From Henricia sp. BOLD:AAB3569 (Eukaryota; Echinodermata; Asteroidea; Spinulosida; Echinasteridae), in assembly GCA_037783545.1 (NCBI GenBank), contig JBBELK010000166.1, forward strand, positions 153,591-217,590: DNA of 64,000 bases. Reading direction: 5' to 3'. Under the pieces are notes generated by a model. That model did no database searches and was not told where the DNA came from. It saw only the letters and a program-made list of their open reading frames with translations. Shown here piece after piece: positions 1 through 10,988 of this stretch; position 1 is the first letter of the stretch, and each line of letters starts with the position of its first letter. The position numbers were made by a program, and so were the translations under genes.

Positions 1-3000
1 ACAGATTCCCGGAGTTGATTAGAGAAAAGCCTCTGACAAACGGTTTGTAAATACTCAGGAGTTACCTGGGGCAAAGCAACAAGAACATAGCAACTACTAG
101 ATATACCTAAAATTTTAGAGCCAAATGTTAGTTTTATTTCCAGCCGTATGACCGTGTGATACACAGTTTATTCCTGAAGTTTATTACTGCAGTACTGCAT
201 CAAATTCAGCTCTGGGGCCGATTTCACTAACGCTTTGCGATGATCGCTAATGCCCAAATCAATCGCTAAACTCGAAATCCATCGCAGTTTAGCGATCAAC
301 TTCGAAGAGCGATTTCACAAAAACTTAACGATGGCGTTGGCCATCGCTAGTTGTTATTTAGCGATGAATATTTAGCGACGACTAATTTGTCATCGTAAAT
401 GGAAACATTCATCGCTAAAATACAAATTCGCGCCATTTTGATTATTATTTTGAAGGTTTGGTGATTTTCAGTGCGTCTCGAAATGGCGTTTCAGTTGTTG
501 TACATAAACAATGCAAGAGAATTACAGAGAGAGAGGATTTTCAGGGACAGGACAAATCCTCTGGATTCATACAGTGACAAAAAGATGCACAAATATTATT
601 TATGAGTATTTGACAAAAGATACTATTTATTCAGGTTATGAAACAAAGTTAAACATAACTCTGAAAAATCGAAAATAAAATGTTCACACAAAGTCCGAGG
701 AACCGAAGCAAGTTCCACCGTGGACGTTCCACCGTGAACAGTCTACCGGACAATGTCACATTTAGACCCACGGTACACACACGTTGCCCGCCCAAAACCG
801 GTACAGTGCTGTGGAACTACAATTGTACGTTCGTGAAGACAAACCATGAATGTCAGCTCCTCTACGGAAAACAGAAAAACCCATTCGGTAGTCCAGGCTG
901 TCCAGTGAAATCTTGAGCAGAAAATGAGAGATATCTAAAGCAAAAAGCTGTCAAGTGAAGAGCGAATCGTTTCCGACAAAGTCGTGAGTATCGTGCGATA
1001 GTGAACGGCTGGTAAAGCGTATAACTTGACTATTGACAGTTTTTATTAATTTTAAGCTTTTGTGGTTAATTACGGGATATTTTGACTATCTTTTTTTACA
1101 AGGACCATCAACAAAATTATTGTCAAGGATGCTGTATCTCTAAATTACGTAAGCAGCAGGCCTGTGTGTACCTTTAACCAACCAGACCGATGGGTGACCT
1201 ATACCGTAGGTCTTCTCCCCACGACAGTCACTATAACAACGACATGCATCAGTGAGCACACCACAGGATTAGGATTCTATGCCTAACCACGCCCCCAGCA
1301 TCCAAGCCAGTCCACTTCAGTGCACACATTGTTCCACTATACATGTGTAGCCCTGTATCACCACGAGTCCAGTAACTCTCCTGAAGACGAAGGGACGGCA
1401 CATTGTTCGAAACGTGGAGTTCACACTTACCGGTTCTTTTCAGAACCGCACATCTTCAAAAGAGATATTTAACATTGTGCAACCACAAATAATTTGCACA
1501 TTAATTTTCACCATGCATAGCCCAAAGTCTTACTTAGTCTTTAAAGTGCCACCTTCTGTATTAATTTATCATTAAATTAAAACATCACTCACCGGATTAC
1601 CACTGATACAGCTCTCCAAAGAGTCGACCAGTTCAGCAGTTATTCCGATTAAGTTGTGGTAGTCGGCCTGGAAATTACACATTAACAAAATCTTTAAATT
1701 TGGCCAACACAACACACGAGTGGGTTTAAATAGGTTTTTTAAATTAGTTACATTATGGGATTGTTTGGCTCCCAAGTCAAGCACAAAGCAGGAAAATGAG
1801 TTTTATTAATAATTTGAATTTATATTTTGCCTCGGAAATCATCAGAAGTCAATTCTACCTGTAGTTTATTGTAGCGTTTAATGTACGTCATACATCGCTT
1901 CTCGGCTTCTACAACGTTGTGTTGAATCTGGTTCATTTGTTCCGAATTTTCTGCAAATAACGTTCACAAAAGGCAACATTAAATTTGTTTTATTCTTCCA
2001 ATTTCATATAATCTGTGGAATCCATCAAGGAAATAAACAATATGTGACCCGCTCTGCAAAAACGGGTATTAAGTCGCGCTGGCTAGTATTCTTTTTGCGA
2101 CCATAAAAAGAAATCCGCGGCAAATCCACGCTCAACAAAATACCAAAACACAATGGAAATTCCTGGCGGTGCCCAGATACCGCCTGGAATGTCTGTGTTC
2201 CCCCTGGAATGTCTGCGTTACGCCTGGAATTTCTTTTGTGTTTAGGTATTTTAATGAGCGTAGAAATGCCACAGATTTCTTCTTATGGTCGCAAAAAGAA
2301 TACTAGCCAGCGCGACTTAATACCCTTTTTTGCAGAGCGGGTCACATATATAGGTCAACTATTTCACGCAAAAAATAATAAACAGAAATATACTCACTGT
2401 TGTTCAAATCTTGCTGTTGACAAACAAGTTAAGGAAGAATAAGTTTTTACAACTTTTAATTTTAAAATACATTACATTATTTCCAAAATTTTAGTTCATG
2501 ATTTGACGAGAAAAACCGACTAAAAGTGTTGATAGAAATGGTAACAAACACCACATGATCTGTTTCGGTGAAAATTGTATTACCTTTAATGGAGAATTTG
2601 CCGACTGAAATTCGTTTGCAAAATTTGTTTTTTTACCATTAACGGCCAATTTTGGGCAATTCTAGGAATAAAAACATTTTAAATCAAAAGAAAGACATCA
2701 ACAAACTAATTCGTTTTGCCGGTCTTGGATGAGTGTTTCAAATATGTGACCCGCTCTGCAAAAAAGGGTATTAAGTCGCGCTGGCTAATATTCTTTTTGC
2801 GACCATAAAAAGAAATCCGCGGCAAATCCACGCTCAATAAAATACCAAAACACAGTGGAAATTCCTGGCGGTGCCCAGATACCGCCTGGAATGTCTGTGT
2901 TCCCCCTGGAATGTCTGCGTTACGCCTGGAATTTCTTTTGTGTTCAGGTATTTTGATGAGTGTAGAAATGCCACAGATTTCTTTTTATGGTCGCAAAAGA

Positions 3001-6000
3001 CCTTTTTTTGCAGAGCGGGTCACATATTTGTTCTCAGTCGGTCGCGTACTCTGTGGCTCGCGTCATGCACTCTCATCTGTGGTGCGAGTCATATGCGTGT
3101 GTGCGCAACCCATAAGCCCATGTCACACGAGGCAATTTACAGGCAATCAATTCCAAGCAATTCGCATTACAATTTTCACATTATTTTCTTTGTAATGTTG
3201 ATACATTGTCACAAAAATGTCTTTGTAGCATGCAGTGCTGTAAGTTGCCTCCAAGTTGCTTGTAAAAACTGCCTCGTGTGACTAGGGCCTATAGAGTTAA
3301 AAAATACATTGCGTTGGAACATGTATGGATACACACGCAGTAAGCACATTTTCGCTTTCTATCAACACGATTCGTAAAATTTAGTTTGTTCTCCCAAAGG
3401 ATACGTAAATCTCAAAAAGCCTCGGTTGAGGATGAGCCGGTAGCGTCAACATCAGAAACTTCTCCAGTCGCAACTGAAGGTCAGGCACCCAGGAGTCCTG
3501 GAACAGTTCCTTATAGGATGGATGCTTAGTCGGGTCAGGTACAAACGGAAGGGCGTAAAATGGCAAGAATTCTGTCGTTTGGCCGAGGACAGCACCTCGG
3601 GATTCCAGGAATGTCTTAAAAGCTAGCATTGAATCTTCCACTTTAATCTTGCTCTGGAAAATCAAGTAAAGATGAGAAAAGCCCAATCAAGGGTTTATCC
3701 GGGGTACCGTGGCCGAGCGGTTTGGGTCATTGACTCGCAATCATAGGTGAAAACTTGGGGTTGCGGGTACCTGTGCCCTTGGGCAAGGCACTCAACTACA
3801 CTTGCTCCATCTTTCGGAAGGGATGTAAAGCCGTTGGTCCAGTCTGTTAGGTAGCGGTAACGCACTTTAAAGATCGCAGAGCATTCTTTCGTGAAGAGCA
3901 AGGGGATACCCCGGTGTCTCTGCCCATTTATAATTCTAATTCTTTATGGGTTTCCTCACACTTGCGAGTGACAGTGCAATGAGCACTATTAAGGAATCCT
4001 TATTATGAATACCAGAAAGAAATAATAATAATAATATAGATATCACTTAATGCTGCAAACGGGCGACCCACCAGTAAAACTTTGCCAGACGACCACCAAA
4101 ATTTTGGCTGGAAGACATAGATTGGACACCAAATTTCTGTACCCGAAGCTTCCAAAAATGGTTCCATACCCAAGAGAGACGGTTCTAGACCTAATAAAAA
4201 TGGTTCTCGATTTTTAAAAGATGGTTTTTGACCTAAAGAAAATGGTTTTTGACTTTCAAAATATTGGGGCTACGCCAAATTGTCGCCCTAACCGACCGCG
4301 TCGCCCTTATATGACTCTCTACACAAAAAGTGTCGCCCCATTGGATAAAATAGAGAAATAATAATAATCCCTCTGTTGGGCTTCCTAAGCAGTGAAGAGC
4401 AACTGCACTACCGTGATTCAAGACCACCAGTTGGCTTCATCATAGCTCAATTGGTAGGGTGTCTGCACATTAGGCAGGTCCATGGTTCGAATCCCGGTGA
4501 ACCTAAGGATGCGACGTTTAACCGGTTAACCGTTTGTTTTGGTAAAACGAGGTAAAATGCTTTAATTAATAGGTAAGTTTTACACAAGAATTACAACCAA
4601 CCTTTTTGCCTGTGCTAAGTTGATACTTGATGGGGTAAATGGCGAAGTAGATGTTGAGATAAAATTCCACTTTCTTACAGACCGGGTCGTTGGCCTTTAC
4701 GGTCTGAGGTACGTTCTCATCCCAGAGTTGAAAGAACTCCTTGCGCGCTCCAACTTTGAACATGGAAAGTATGTTGGACTGATGGAAAAGCAACACGGGA
4801 ATCAAGAAATGAATCAGGGTTCTCCACTAGCATCCTCTTGCAACAGTGCCCCTTTAACGCACTCCCTAACTCCTGCGTACAGTGGCCCTGTTGAAAAAGG
4901 CCCCATTTGGCGGTGGGACTAGCGACAGAAATCTTGTCGCCTCTGCTAGACCAATCAGGACGCTTGCAGTGCATTGTAGCACGATTGCAGGCATTCAAAT
5001 GTAACGCGCACAGATTGTAAACACCGTGCATGCATGTGATACATGTACTCGGTAATGCTGGCCGTTGTCCTCGTCGGCGATTGGCTGCTATTTAAAGCAT
5101 ATTGGGGAATCCCTTCCATTACATTCGTCAGCATGCATCCCTGTTATTAATTTGAGAAACTGCGGAGTAAATAAGGTTCGTCGTTTGAAAGTTTGGTAGG
5201 AATGGGACAGTCATAAGGAACGGAACCCAATACAATTTCTGGAAAGTATAGAAATTGTTTCTTTTCGGCATAACATGACCGAATTGATTAAATTACATCA
5301 AAATGACTCGGGCGTGAGTTGGCTCAAGACAACAGCCGGATCGCTCCACATATTTGCGTGTATTTCCTCAGGGTATTGTCACGTCGCTTTGCAAAGTAGA
5401 AATTCCCTGAGATCTCAGGATGCTCCACTAGGGGCAATTCCAGAAATTCAAATTTACACTTCCGAGACTTTGAGTGCTTGTAAGGCACAAGGTCAAAATA
5501 GAATTGGTCTGTATACCGGTAAACGATTCAAGTTAATCCCTCTTCAAATCGTTTCTCTGTTGACAGAAAACCGTGGGACGGTTTTAAGGGAACCGTTTCC
5601 AACTTGCTAGGTTGGTCGATGATTGACAGGTTTACAACTAGCCGCCTGCACGAAGGGAACAAAAGGCTGCTACTGGCCGACGACTTCAAAGGGAGCCGCC
5701 CGACCCTCCAGCCGGGCGTGCCCCGGGGCATGAATGGGTTGTGGTTAAACACCTTTGTTCGGGTGGTCACGTGATAAACAGTGGCAGTGAGTCAGCCAGG
5801 AGTAGTCACACAATGGCCCGTAATCCGATAAGCTCTCTATTGTTCAGTGAACGTGGGCCGGGTTGAACATTGCCAATTATCTATCATCTGGCCAGACAAG
5901 TTGAATGGTTTGCTTGTTCACTGAAAACCGTGCAACATTGTTTATGTACTGTTTCCCGGTATACAGACCGTTTCTATTTTGACCTCGCGTCTAATGCTTC

Positions 6001-9000
6001 ACGTATTCAAGTTGTTTGATTTTAAACACATGTTCTTCAAGCATCATTGATGGAAATGTAATTCCTGAAAAACTAATTGTAATGCCATTCTCAATATGCG
6101 CGGTACATCCGAAACCGAGGGTTTTGGGGACCCTATATACACACTTACTGAAAGTGGCATTGCAACATTTTTTTAGGAATTACATTTCAATCAATGATGT
6201 TTGAAAAACATGTGTTTAAAATCAAACAAAAGTTTGAATATATGAAGCATTACAAGCCCTCAAAGTCTCTGAAGTGTAAATTTGAATTTCCGGAATTGCC
6301 CCTAGTTGTTTTGTTTGGCACGCCCCAAGACAAAAATATCAGAGGTACCGTTAGCCTCTAGCCCAATAAATTAGGCGTTACTGCACATATGCTGATGTCC
6401 TTCCTCGTAAATTGAGATCATCTCGGCACACAATGTTTCTATCTTTGTTTTCCCGCCCAGAATCACCACATTCCCGGAAAATTCATTTCTTTCATAATAC
6501 AATGAATTTTTACCTATCACCTGCATAGAACTGCTTGAAAAATTTCTTTGAATAAAAGGCTGTAAACGGAGAGAATTGACAGAACAATTATTTATCTGGC
6601 ACCGATTCAGAGTCGCTCAAAATGGTGGATGCTAGCGCACATGCTCAGATGTCAAATATCTGACATGAGCTGCGTTCAAGCATTTGGGTCTTTCTGTAAA
6701 TTAGGGGTCCAAAAGTGTGACATTTGGTATCCCCCGTTTCCTGATGTGTTATTTTTCGTACAAAAATCATTAAAATGGCTTTTAAACCATTTTGTATGAA
6801 TTGTACTTTATGTACTCACTCTTTGAGATGGAAAGTATTTAAAGAATGTGTCCTGAATTTACAAAAACAAGATGTAAAATGTAACGGGGGACACCAAAGC
6901 GGGACCCCTAATTTATAGAAAGACCCATTTACCCCTTGGAGCATACTCTCACTGACCCGAGTTTCATTATTATTGCTGTTCGCGTGCACAGGAGTATACT
7001 CGTGTTAACACAAGTACACGCACGAATACAGCCCAGGCCATACGTGTCCACCACTTTGAGCGACTCTGAACCAGTGCCAGAGAAACAATTAACGCCTAAT
7101 TTATTGGGCTTCGTTAGCACCCAGACAAAAAATTGCCACCCTAACAAAAAACTCGGCCACCCAGAAAAAAATGTTCCCCTCTAAAAACCTTCAGGTGACA
7201 AGTCACCAAATATGATTCGCTGGCCACTGGTGTCATTATAAAGTAACGTATGGCGGAGTGGTTTTGTGCATTGAATTCAAGAGCATGCCTAATAGACAGA
7301 TCCAGTAAGCTCCGCCATTTTGGAATTGACCAATGACAGCCTCAGGTTGAGGTAACCAAAAAGTGGATTTCCATTTTGGTTACCCGAGTCCTCAAAATTT
7401 TGTGCACAGAGCTACGGCAAAATGCAGCACGAGTGACGCAAAAACACCATAAACATCATTTTTGTCAGCGCAGAGGACCCTAGCCGGTTTAAAACGGATT
7501 GTATAAGACTTTTCTAACCTACTTTTAATCCCTTCATAAATGTGTTTTTAAACGGGAAAAACTCACCAAAATTAGCTTGTCGTTTTGCTATGTTGTGCAT
7601 TCACTGCGTTCTAGATGCGTGTCGAGATGTTTTTGTTCGACCGTTCGCGTTACGCGTATTGCAGGCGTGTTGTACGTGCACGCACACGACCGGATACTTA
7701 AAGGGCCTGTGACATCCTAAACAACTTTGTGCCTAAGCTTTGCTTCATAATGACGGATTACTTGTTCTGCAAGACTTACTATTGTTCGTTTGGATGTAAA
7801 ATCAATAAAAGGTGGCATTTTTCAACTTTGAAGATTTCATTGCAATAAATCACAGACAGAGGGCGCTGTTTTGAGTGCATCACATAAGGAAGACAGAAGG
7901 GAAAAGTTAAGAAAAAACATAAGACTTCAAGTTGGACTTGTGGCAAATTGCTGCAGTTTCTACGCTCAGTTTTGTCATGGTTTACAGCAGGCAACATGTA
8001 AAACAAACTCAAACAGCCATGGATCACAAAAGTTTCAGGAAAATTGAGAAAAAAGTGGAATCTTTTGTGCACTGTTCAATGTGATTTTCCTGTGTTTGCC
8101 TCTTGTGACGTCGTGACCTTGGTCATGAATATGCATATTTGCATTAGCATAAAAACTAAAAACCTTTGTTTTAACCCCCAAAGCAAGCTCCAAATAGGAT
8201 TTTTATGACTTTAACCGAGTAAAGTGGTTTTAAAGCATAGATTTCATTGATAAAAATCCTAAATAAGTGCACATTTTGCTTTCGAGCGTGCAGTTTCTGT
8301 GTGCGTGTTTTAATACGCGCTGACCAGGGCGCGGACGCTGACGCAACTCTACTGCACGTGCCTCACATGTGTGGTGTGTTGCTAGGCAATTTTTAAGTGG
8401 GCGGAGCTTACTGGATCGGTCTATTCCGCGGTCGTGAGTTCGATTGCCAGTCTAAACCATGGTGCGTGTGCCCTTGGGTCGGGCACTTTGGAGTAAATGG
8501 TTACCTGCAAGGGTTGCAGCCTTTGAGTGCTTGTGTCAGGCTGCCGGGGCTGCATACTCCCCAGGGTAATGATATTGTAAAGCAGCACGAGTATCTTGCA
8601 GGATAGTGTGCTACATGTGTGCTTATCGACACCCTAACCTGGTGAACAGGGGGATTATGGTGTTCACTGCGTGAGGGCGCTGCTCAGCACGCCCACCCCA
8701 GACAAGTTGTTGATGAGTGGAGAATTAACACTGCTAACCTGTAAATCCTTTTTCTTCATATCCCATGGTCTCTTGACCAAAGGTTTCAGTGGTTTGCCTC
8801 TCTCTCTAGTCTCCGTCTCAAAAGTTTTCAAAGTTGCATTAAAGGTGCAGAATTCCAAGTACTGTAAACAAATTAAAAATTAAAAATTAATAAATATACG
8901 AAATTGTTTCCATCAGTAAAATGTGATTGATTACATTCAGGAAAATAATTGCTGCATTAGACTTTTGCATTTCAGGAAAATGAGGAAAAATACAGTCAAT

Positions 9001-10823
9001 AAGAGCTCTGTTAAAGGCAGTATACATGATTGGTATCTCGAAAATCAGAAATGTTCACAGATTTACGCCTAACTTACACAATGACCGTATAAAACTTCCC
9101 CTGAAATGGTTTTGTCTGAAGTGCTATATATAGTCTTTGAGAAATGAGTAAAACAATTATTTTTCGTCTCATGAGACGAAAATTCAATTCGCCCCAAAAC
9201 CATTTCGCCCAAGTGCCATTTCACCCCAAATCACTTCGTCCAAACACCACATCGCCCAAATGCTACTTCGCCCCAAAACCACTTCGTGCACAGGCCGTGG
9301 TTCAGGGCAAAGTGGTTTTGGGGCGAAATGACTGCAAACCCTTTTTTGACTGTTTTCTCAAAAGTTAGACAAAGTACAGAGCTGGTTTTTGCTTAGGTTG
9401 GTTTTAATCGTGCAAATCTTTAATCAATAAAACTATTTGTAACAGTTTACCAATCATGTATACTATCTTTATTACAACAATTTGAAGAAAAAGTTGAATA
9501 TTTGAGATAACTTGGTGAACGGTACTTCAATTCTCATTTTTAAAAAAGGTTCGTTTCACAAAGATTAGTTTTATCATTGTTGGTTAATAAAGCATGCAAT
9601 CCTGTTATAACAAGGTTATATGCAAAGCCCCAAGGTAAAGGTAGGGAAAGTCGTTTAAGAGCCCATGCTGGCTCATACGGCCGGTACTCATACTCGGTTT
9701 CTGTGGCATGGAGGGACCAGGAGCATTGCTACTCCCACTAGACGGGATGACATTCCATCGCAGGTTTACCCCCAGCAATTAGTTGGGTTTCCCCAACAGG
9801 TTGTTAGTTTCCATGGCATGGTGGGACCAGGAGCATTGCTACTCCCACTAGACGGGATGACAGTCCATCGCAGGTTTACCCCCAGCAATTAGTTGGGTTT
9901 CCCCAACAGGTTGTTAGTTTCCATGGCATAGAGTGACTAGGAGCATTGCTACTCCCCCTAAACGAGATGACAGTCCATCGCAGGTCTACCCCCAGCAATT
10001 AGTAGGGTTTCCCCAACAGGTCGTTAGTTTCTATAGCATGGATCAGTGACTAGGAGCATTGCTACTCCCCCTGGATGGGATGCCAGTCCATTGCAGGTTT
10101 ACCCCCAGCAGTTAGTTGGGTTTCCCCAACAGGTTGTAAGTTTCCATGGCATGGAGTGACTAGGAGCATTGCTACTCCCCCTAGATGGGATCCCAGTCCA
10201 TTGCAGGTTTACCCCCAGCAGTTAGTTGGGTTTCCCCAGCAGGTTGTTAGTTTCCATAGCATGGAGTGACTAGGAGCATTACTACTCCCCTGGATGGGAT
10301 GCCAGTCCATCGCAGTTTTACCCCCACAGTTAGTTGGGTTTTCCCAACAGGTTGTTAGTTTCCATGGCATGGAGTGAATAGGAGCATTGCCACTCCTCCT
10401 GGATGGGATGCCAGTCCATTGCAGGTTTATCCCCAGCAATTGGTTGGGTTTCCCCAACCGTATTTGCTGGTACCCATTTATTCACCTGGGTGGAGAGAGA
10501 CAACGTGGAGTGAAGTGTCTTGTCCGAGGACACAACGCGGTGCAATGTCAATGACCAGGCTTCGAACCATGGACTCCTCGACGTGCTATCCACTAGACCA
10601 CCTATCCGACGCGCTATATATCTACTAGACCACCACGTCTCCAAGGACTCCCAAGGACTGTACTAAATTCAAGTTTTTTAACAGTGTACAAGATTGATGT
10701 CGTACAAAGAATATACACAAATAAACAAAGACAAAAAGAACATAAGCCTACCTCTTTAACAATCCCATTAAGATCATCCTCAAACGCAACCAGCATGTTT
10801 CCAGATGCTCGCTGAGATCCCAT
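1..10823 (-). CDS. ARMC9: ARMC9, LisH- and armadillo-domain ciliary/centrosomal protein, N-terminal ~289 residues (gene continues off the left edge)
   Basis: Coding exons in transcription order: 10823-10752, 8861-8739, 4778-4602, 3653-3405, 2413-2398, 1950-1859, 1667-1593, 65-1 (open). All junctions have AG acceptors and GT donors and the phases join without a stop. Residues about 10-50 form the LisH region ([15 protein letters not shown], then a TLKTF segment). Residues 66-207 contain [26 protein letters not shown] and [20 protein letters not shown], which match vertebrate ARMC9 closely. Residues about 214-268 are a predicted coiled-coil stretch ([36 protein letters not shown]). The last partial exon reads [20 protein letters not shown]. 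In vertebrates ARMC9 acts at basal bodies and cilia with TOGARAM1 and is mutated in Joubert syndrome. The start was placed at MGSQRASGN because it lies in the same exon, 24 codons before the first junction, as in human; an in-frame ATG ten codons upstream is possible. The armadillo repeats lie outside the window. Confidence 0.93.
213..432. repeat. ATCGCTAA-rich palindromic repeat in an ARMC9 intron
   Basis: The octamer ATCGCTAA and its complement TTAGCGAT occur many times in about 220 bp, together with GATTTCAC words typical of MITE ends. The left boundary is near GGGGCCGATTTCAC; a clean right end and a target duplication were not found. Confidence 0.5.
433..1592. other. ARMC9 intron, no gene seen
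   Basis: Intronic sequence between the last two ARMC9 exons in the window. No further exon matching ARMC9 was found, and the short open frames here have no recognisable similarity. It contains short mirrored CCACCGTG words near 717-740. Confidence 0.6.
2041..2348. mobile_element. Palindromic MITE, copy A (ends ATATGTGACCCGCTC)
   Basis: The arms of about 90 bp (TATGTGACCCGCTCTGCAAA and its complement at the right end) are near perfect inverted repeats around a centre with repeated CCTGGAATGTCTG. Copy B at 2742-3027 is about 95% similar by eye and in the same orientation. This copy fills most of the 447-nt intron downstream of the ARMC9 microexon. Confidence 0.8.
2398..2413 (-). CDS. ARMC9: 16-nt ARMC9 microexon
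   Basis: The exon before it (3653-3405) ends in phase 0 and the exon after it (1950-1859) starts with two bases of a codon, so a direct join would hit a stop. A 16-nt exon at 2413-2398, preceded by ...TTGTCAACAG and followed by GTGAGT, fills the gap. It adds QDLNN plus a lysine split across the junction. The resulting segment (EIY-QDLNNK-NSEQMNQ) has the same length as the KENGQS segment of human ARMC9. It is flanked on both sides by copies of the same palindromic repeat. Confidence 0.85.
2414..3404 (-). other. ARMC9: Predicted U12-type (minor spliceosome) intron of ARMC9
   Basis: The donor on the minus strand is GTATCCTTT, the U12 5' splice-site consensus. Near the other end, at 2436-2428, is TTCCTTAAC, a perfect U12 branch-point consensus. 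Its branch adenosine is about 15 nt from the CAG acceptor, the spacing expected for minor introns. No other intron in the window has these signals. The intron is 991 nt and holds a 286-bp palindromic MITE (2742-3027). Confidence 0.85.
2742..3027. mobile_element. Palindromic MITE, copy B
   Basis: Same family and orientation as the copy at 2041-2348. It has a short deletion in the right arm after TGGTCGCAAAA. It lies inside the U12-type intron of ARMC9. Confidence 0.8.
3702..4035 (+). mobile_element. tRNA-derived SINE with V-domain-like core and (AAT)n tail
   Basis: The head GGTACCGTGGCCGAGCGGTTT resembles a type II tRNA (Ser/Leu-like A box), and a B-box-like GGTTGCGGGTACC follows. The central CCTGTGCCCTTGGGCAAGGC resembles the conserved core of V-SINEs. 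The element ends in AGAAAGAAATAATAATAAT. A second copy lies in reverse at 26878-27204 and shares the whole body and tail. Confidence 0.75.
4391..4507 (+). mobile_element. tRNA-derived SINE (second family)
   Basis: A box TAGCTCAATTGGTAGGGTG and B box GGTTCGAATCC are spaced as in a tRNA, preceded by AGCAACTGCACTACCGTGAT. The acceptor stem is not paired well enough for a functional tRNA. A copy with the same upstream extension lies at 24889-25930 and is interrupted by a GC-rich element. Confidence 0.7.
4831..5422 (+). mobile_element. 592-bp non-autonomous DNA element, 9-bp TSD (CATCCT family, copy 1)
   Basis: The element runs from CATCCTCTTGCAACAG to CTCAGGATG, with short terminal inverted repeats (CATCCT/AGGATG). 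It is flanked by a perfect direct repeat CTCCACTAG (4822-4830 and 5423-5431). A 593-bp copy at 53283-53875 has its own perfect 9-bp duplication. Internally it has GATTGGCTGCTATTTAAAGC, a CCAAT/TATA-like arrangement. It sits 52 bp from the acceptor of the ARMC9 exon 4778-4602. Confidence 0.88.
5432..6301. mobile_element. Foldback MITE (ends GGGCAATTCC, TSD CTAG) carrying a nested Harbinger-type MITE
   Basis: Left end GGGCAATTCCAGAAATTCAA is mirrored at the right end by ...TTTCCGGAATTGCCC, and CTAG flanks both ends (5428-5431, 6302-6305). The arms include TTTGATTTTAAACACATG and its complement. The left arm is split by the element at 5484-5991; removing it restores the match to the right arm. 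Confidence 0.8.
5484..5991. mobile_element. PIF/Harbinger-type MITE, copy 1 (TSD TAA)
   Basis: The terminal inverted repeats contain AGGTCAAAATAGAA and GGTCTGTATACCGG. TAA lies on both sides (5481-5483, 5992-5994), and the undisturbed right arm of the host element reads GCTTGTAATGCTTC, confirming the empty site. A second copy in reverse is at 54835-55324 with TSD TTA. A TTA/TAA duplication is the signature of PIF/Harbinger elements. Confidence 0.85.
6349..7120. mobile_element. Foldback element with a nested palindrome
   Basis: AGCCCAATAAATTAGGCGTT near 6359 is mirrored by AACGCCTAATTTATTGGGCT near 7091. TTCAGAGTCGCTCAAA (6605) is mirrored by TTTGAGCGACTCTGAA (7054). Inside, 6686-6928 is another palindrome (GGGTCTTTCTGTAAATTAGG against its complement). 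Confidence 0.65.
7699..8300. repeat. Dispersed repeat, left end TTAAAGGGCCTG
   Basis: AGTGGCATTTTTCAACTTTG-type sequence and an AGAGGGCGCTGTTT block recur at 63775-64000 in the same order. Both copies start at TTAAAGGGCC, suggesting TTAA insertion. The right end was not located. Confidence 0.5.
8397..8610 (+). repeat. Degenerate tRNA/V-SINE-like sequence
   Basis: GGTCGTGAGTTCGATTGCC (B-box-like) is followed by GTGCCCTTGGGTCGGGCACTTT, the same core seen in the SINE at 3702-4035. No tail was identified. Confidence 0.45.
9011..9472 (+). mobile_element. TTAA-type palindromic MITE rich in ACTTCGCCC words, copy 1
   Basis: Ends AGGCAGTATACATGATTGG and CCAATCATGTATACTATCTT mirror each other. The centre has many CATTTCGCCC/ACTTCGCCC words plus their complements. 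Relatives lie at 22752-23236 (reverse), 23430-23850 and 46264-46765 (reverse, with clean TTAA duplications), and a split copy at 49955-50750. Confidence 0.75.
9665..10450. repeat. Tandem array, about seven units of 110 bp, in ARMC9 intron 1
   Basis: GAGCATTGCTACTCC recurs at 9721, 9831, 9941, 10053, 10163, 10273 and 10382. Each unit contains CCCCCAGCAATTAGTTGGG and GTTTCCATGGCATGG. The open frames through it reflect the 110-bp periodicity and are not genes. A SINE-like tail follows at 10451-10615. Confidence 0.9.
10451..10615 (-). repeat. SINE-like sequence with tRNA-type boxes (reverse)
   Basis: Read in reverse, a TAGTGGATAGCACG-like A box and a GGTTCGAAGCC B box precede a GTGTCCTCGGACAAGACACTT core. 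The layout is that of tRNA-derived SINEs. Confidence 0.5.
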
Positions 10824-10988
10824 GATATTGCAAGGAATGTCTTTTGTAGTCAACAGATGATACAGCTACATTTGCTACATTTGGTTCAGCGACATTGCAG
10901 ACGAGTCAGTGTCGAAATACATGTATTATCTCTGAATACATATGAAAGGAAAAACAAGTTTATGAATATTCATGCCATAGCATGCACA

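Noticed and set aside
4438-4507. Functional tRNA gene
   Set aside because: A and B boxes are present but the acceptor stem does not pair and a same-family copy exists at 24889; it is a SINE head. The same applies to 19496-19566 and 40588-40660.
5050-5160. CATCCT element as a solo LTR because of its CCAAT/TATTTAAAG arrangement
   Set aside because: Termini are CATCCT/AGGATG rather than TG/CA, and the 9-bp duplication is longer than the 4-6 bp of LTR elements.
9665-10644. Several 60-100 codon open frames on both strands
   Set aside because: They follow the 110-bp tandem array and change with each unit.
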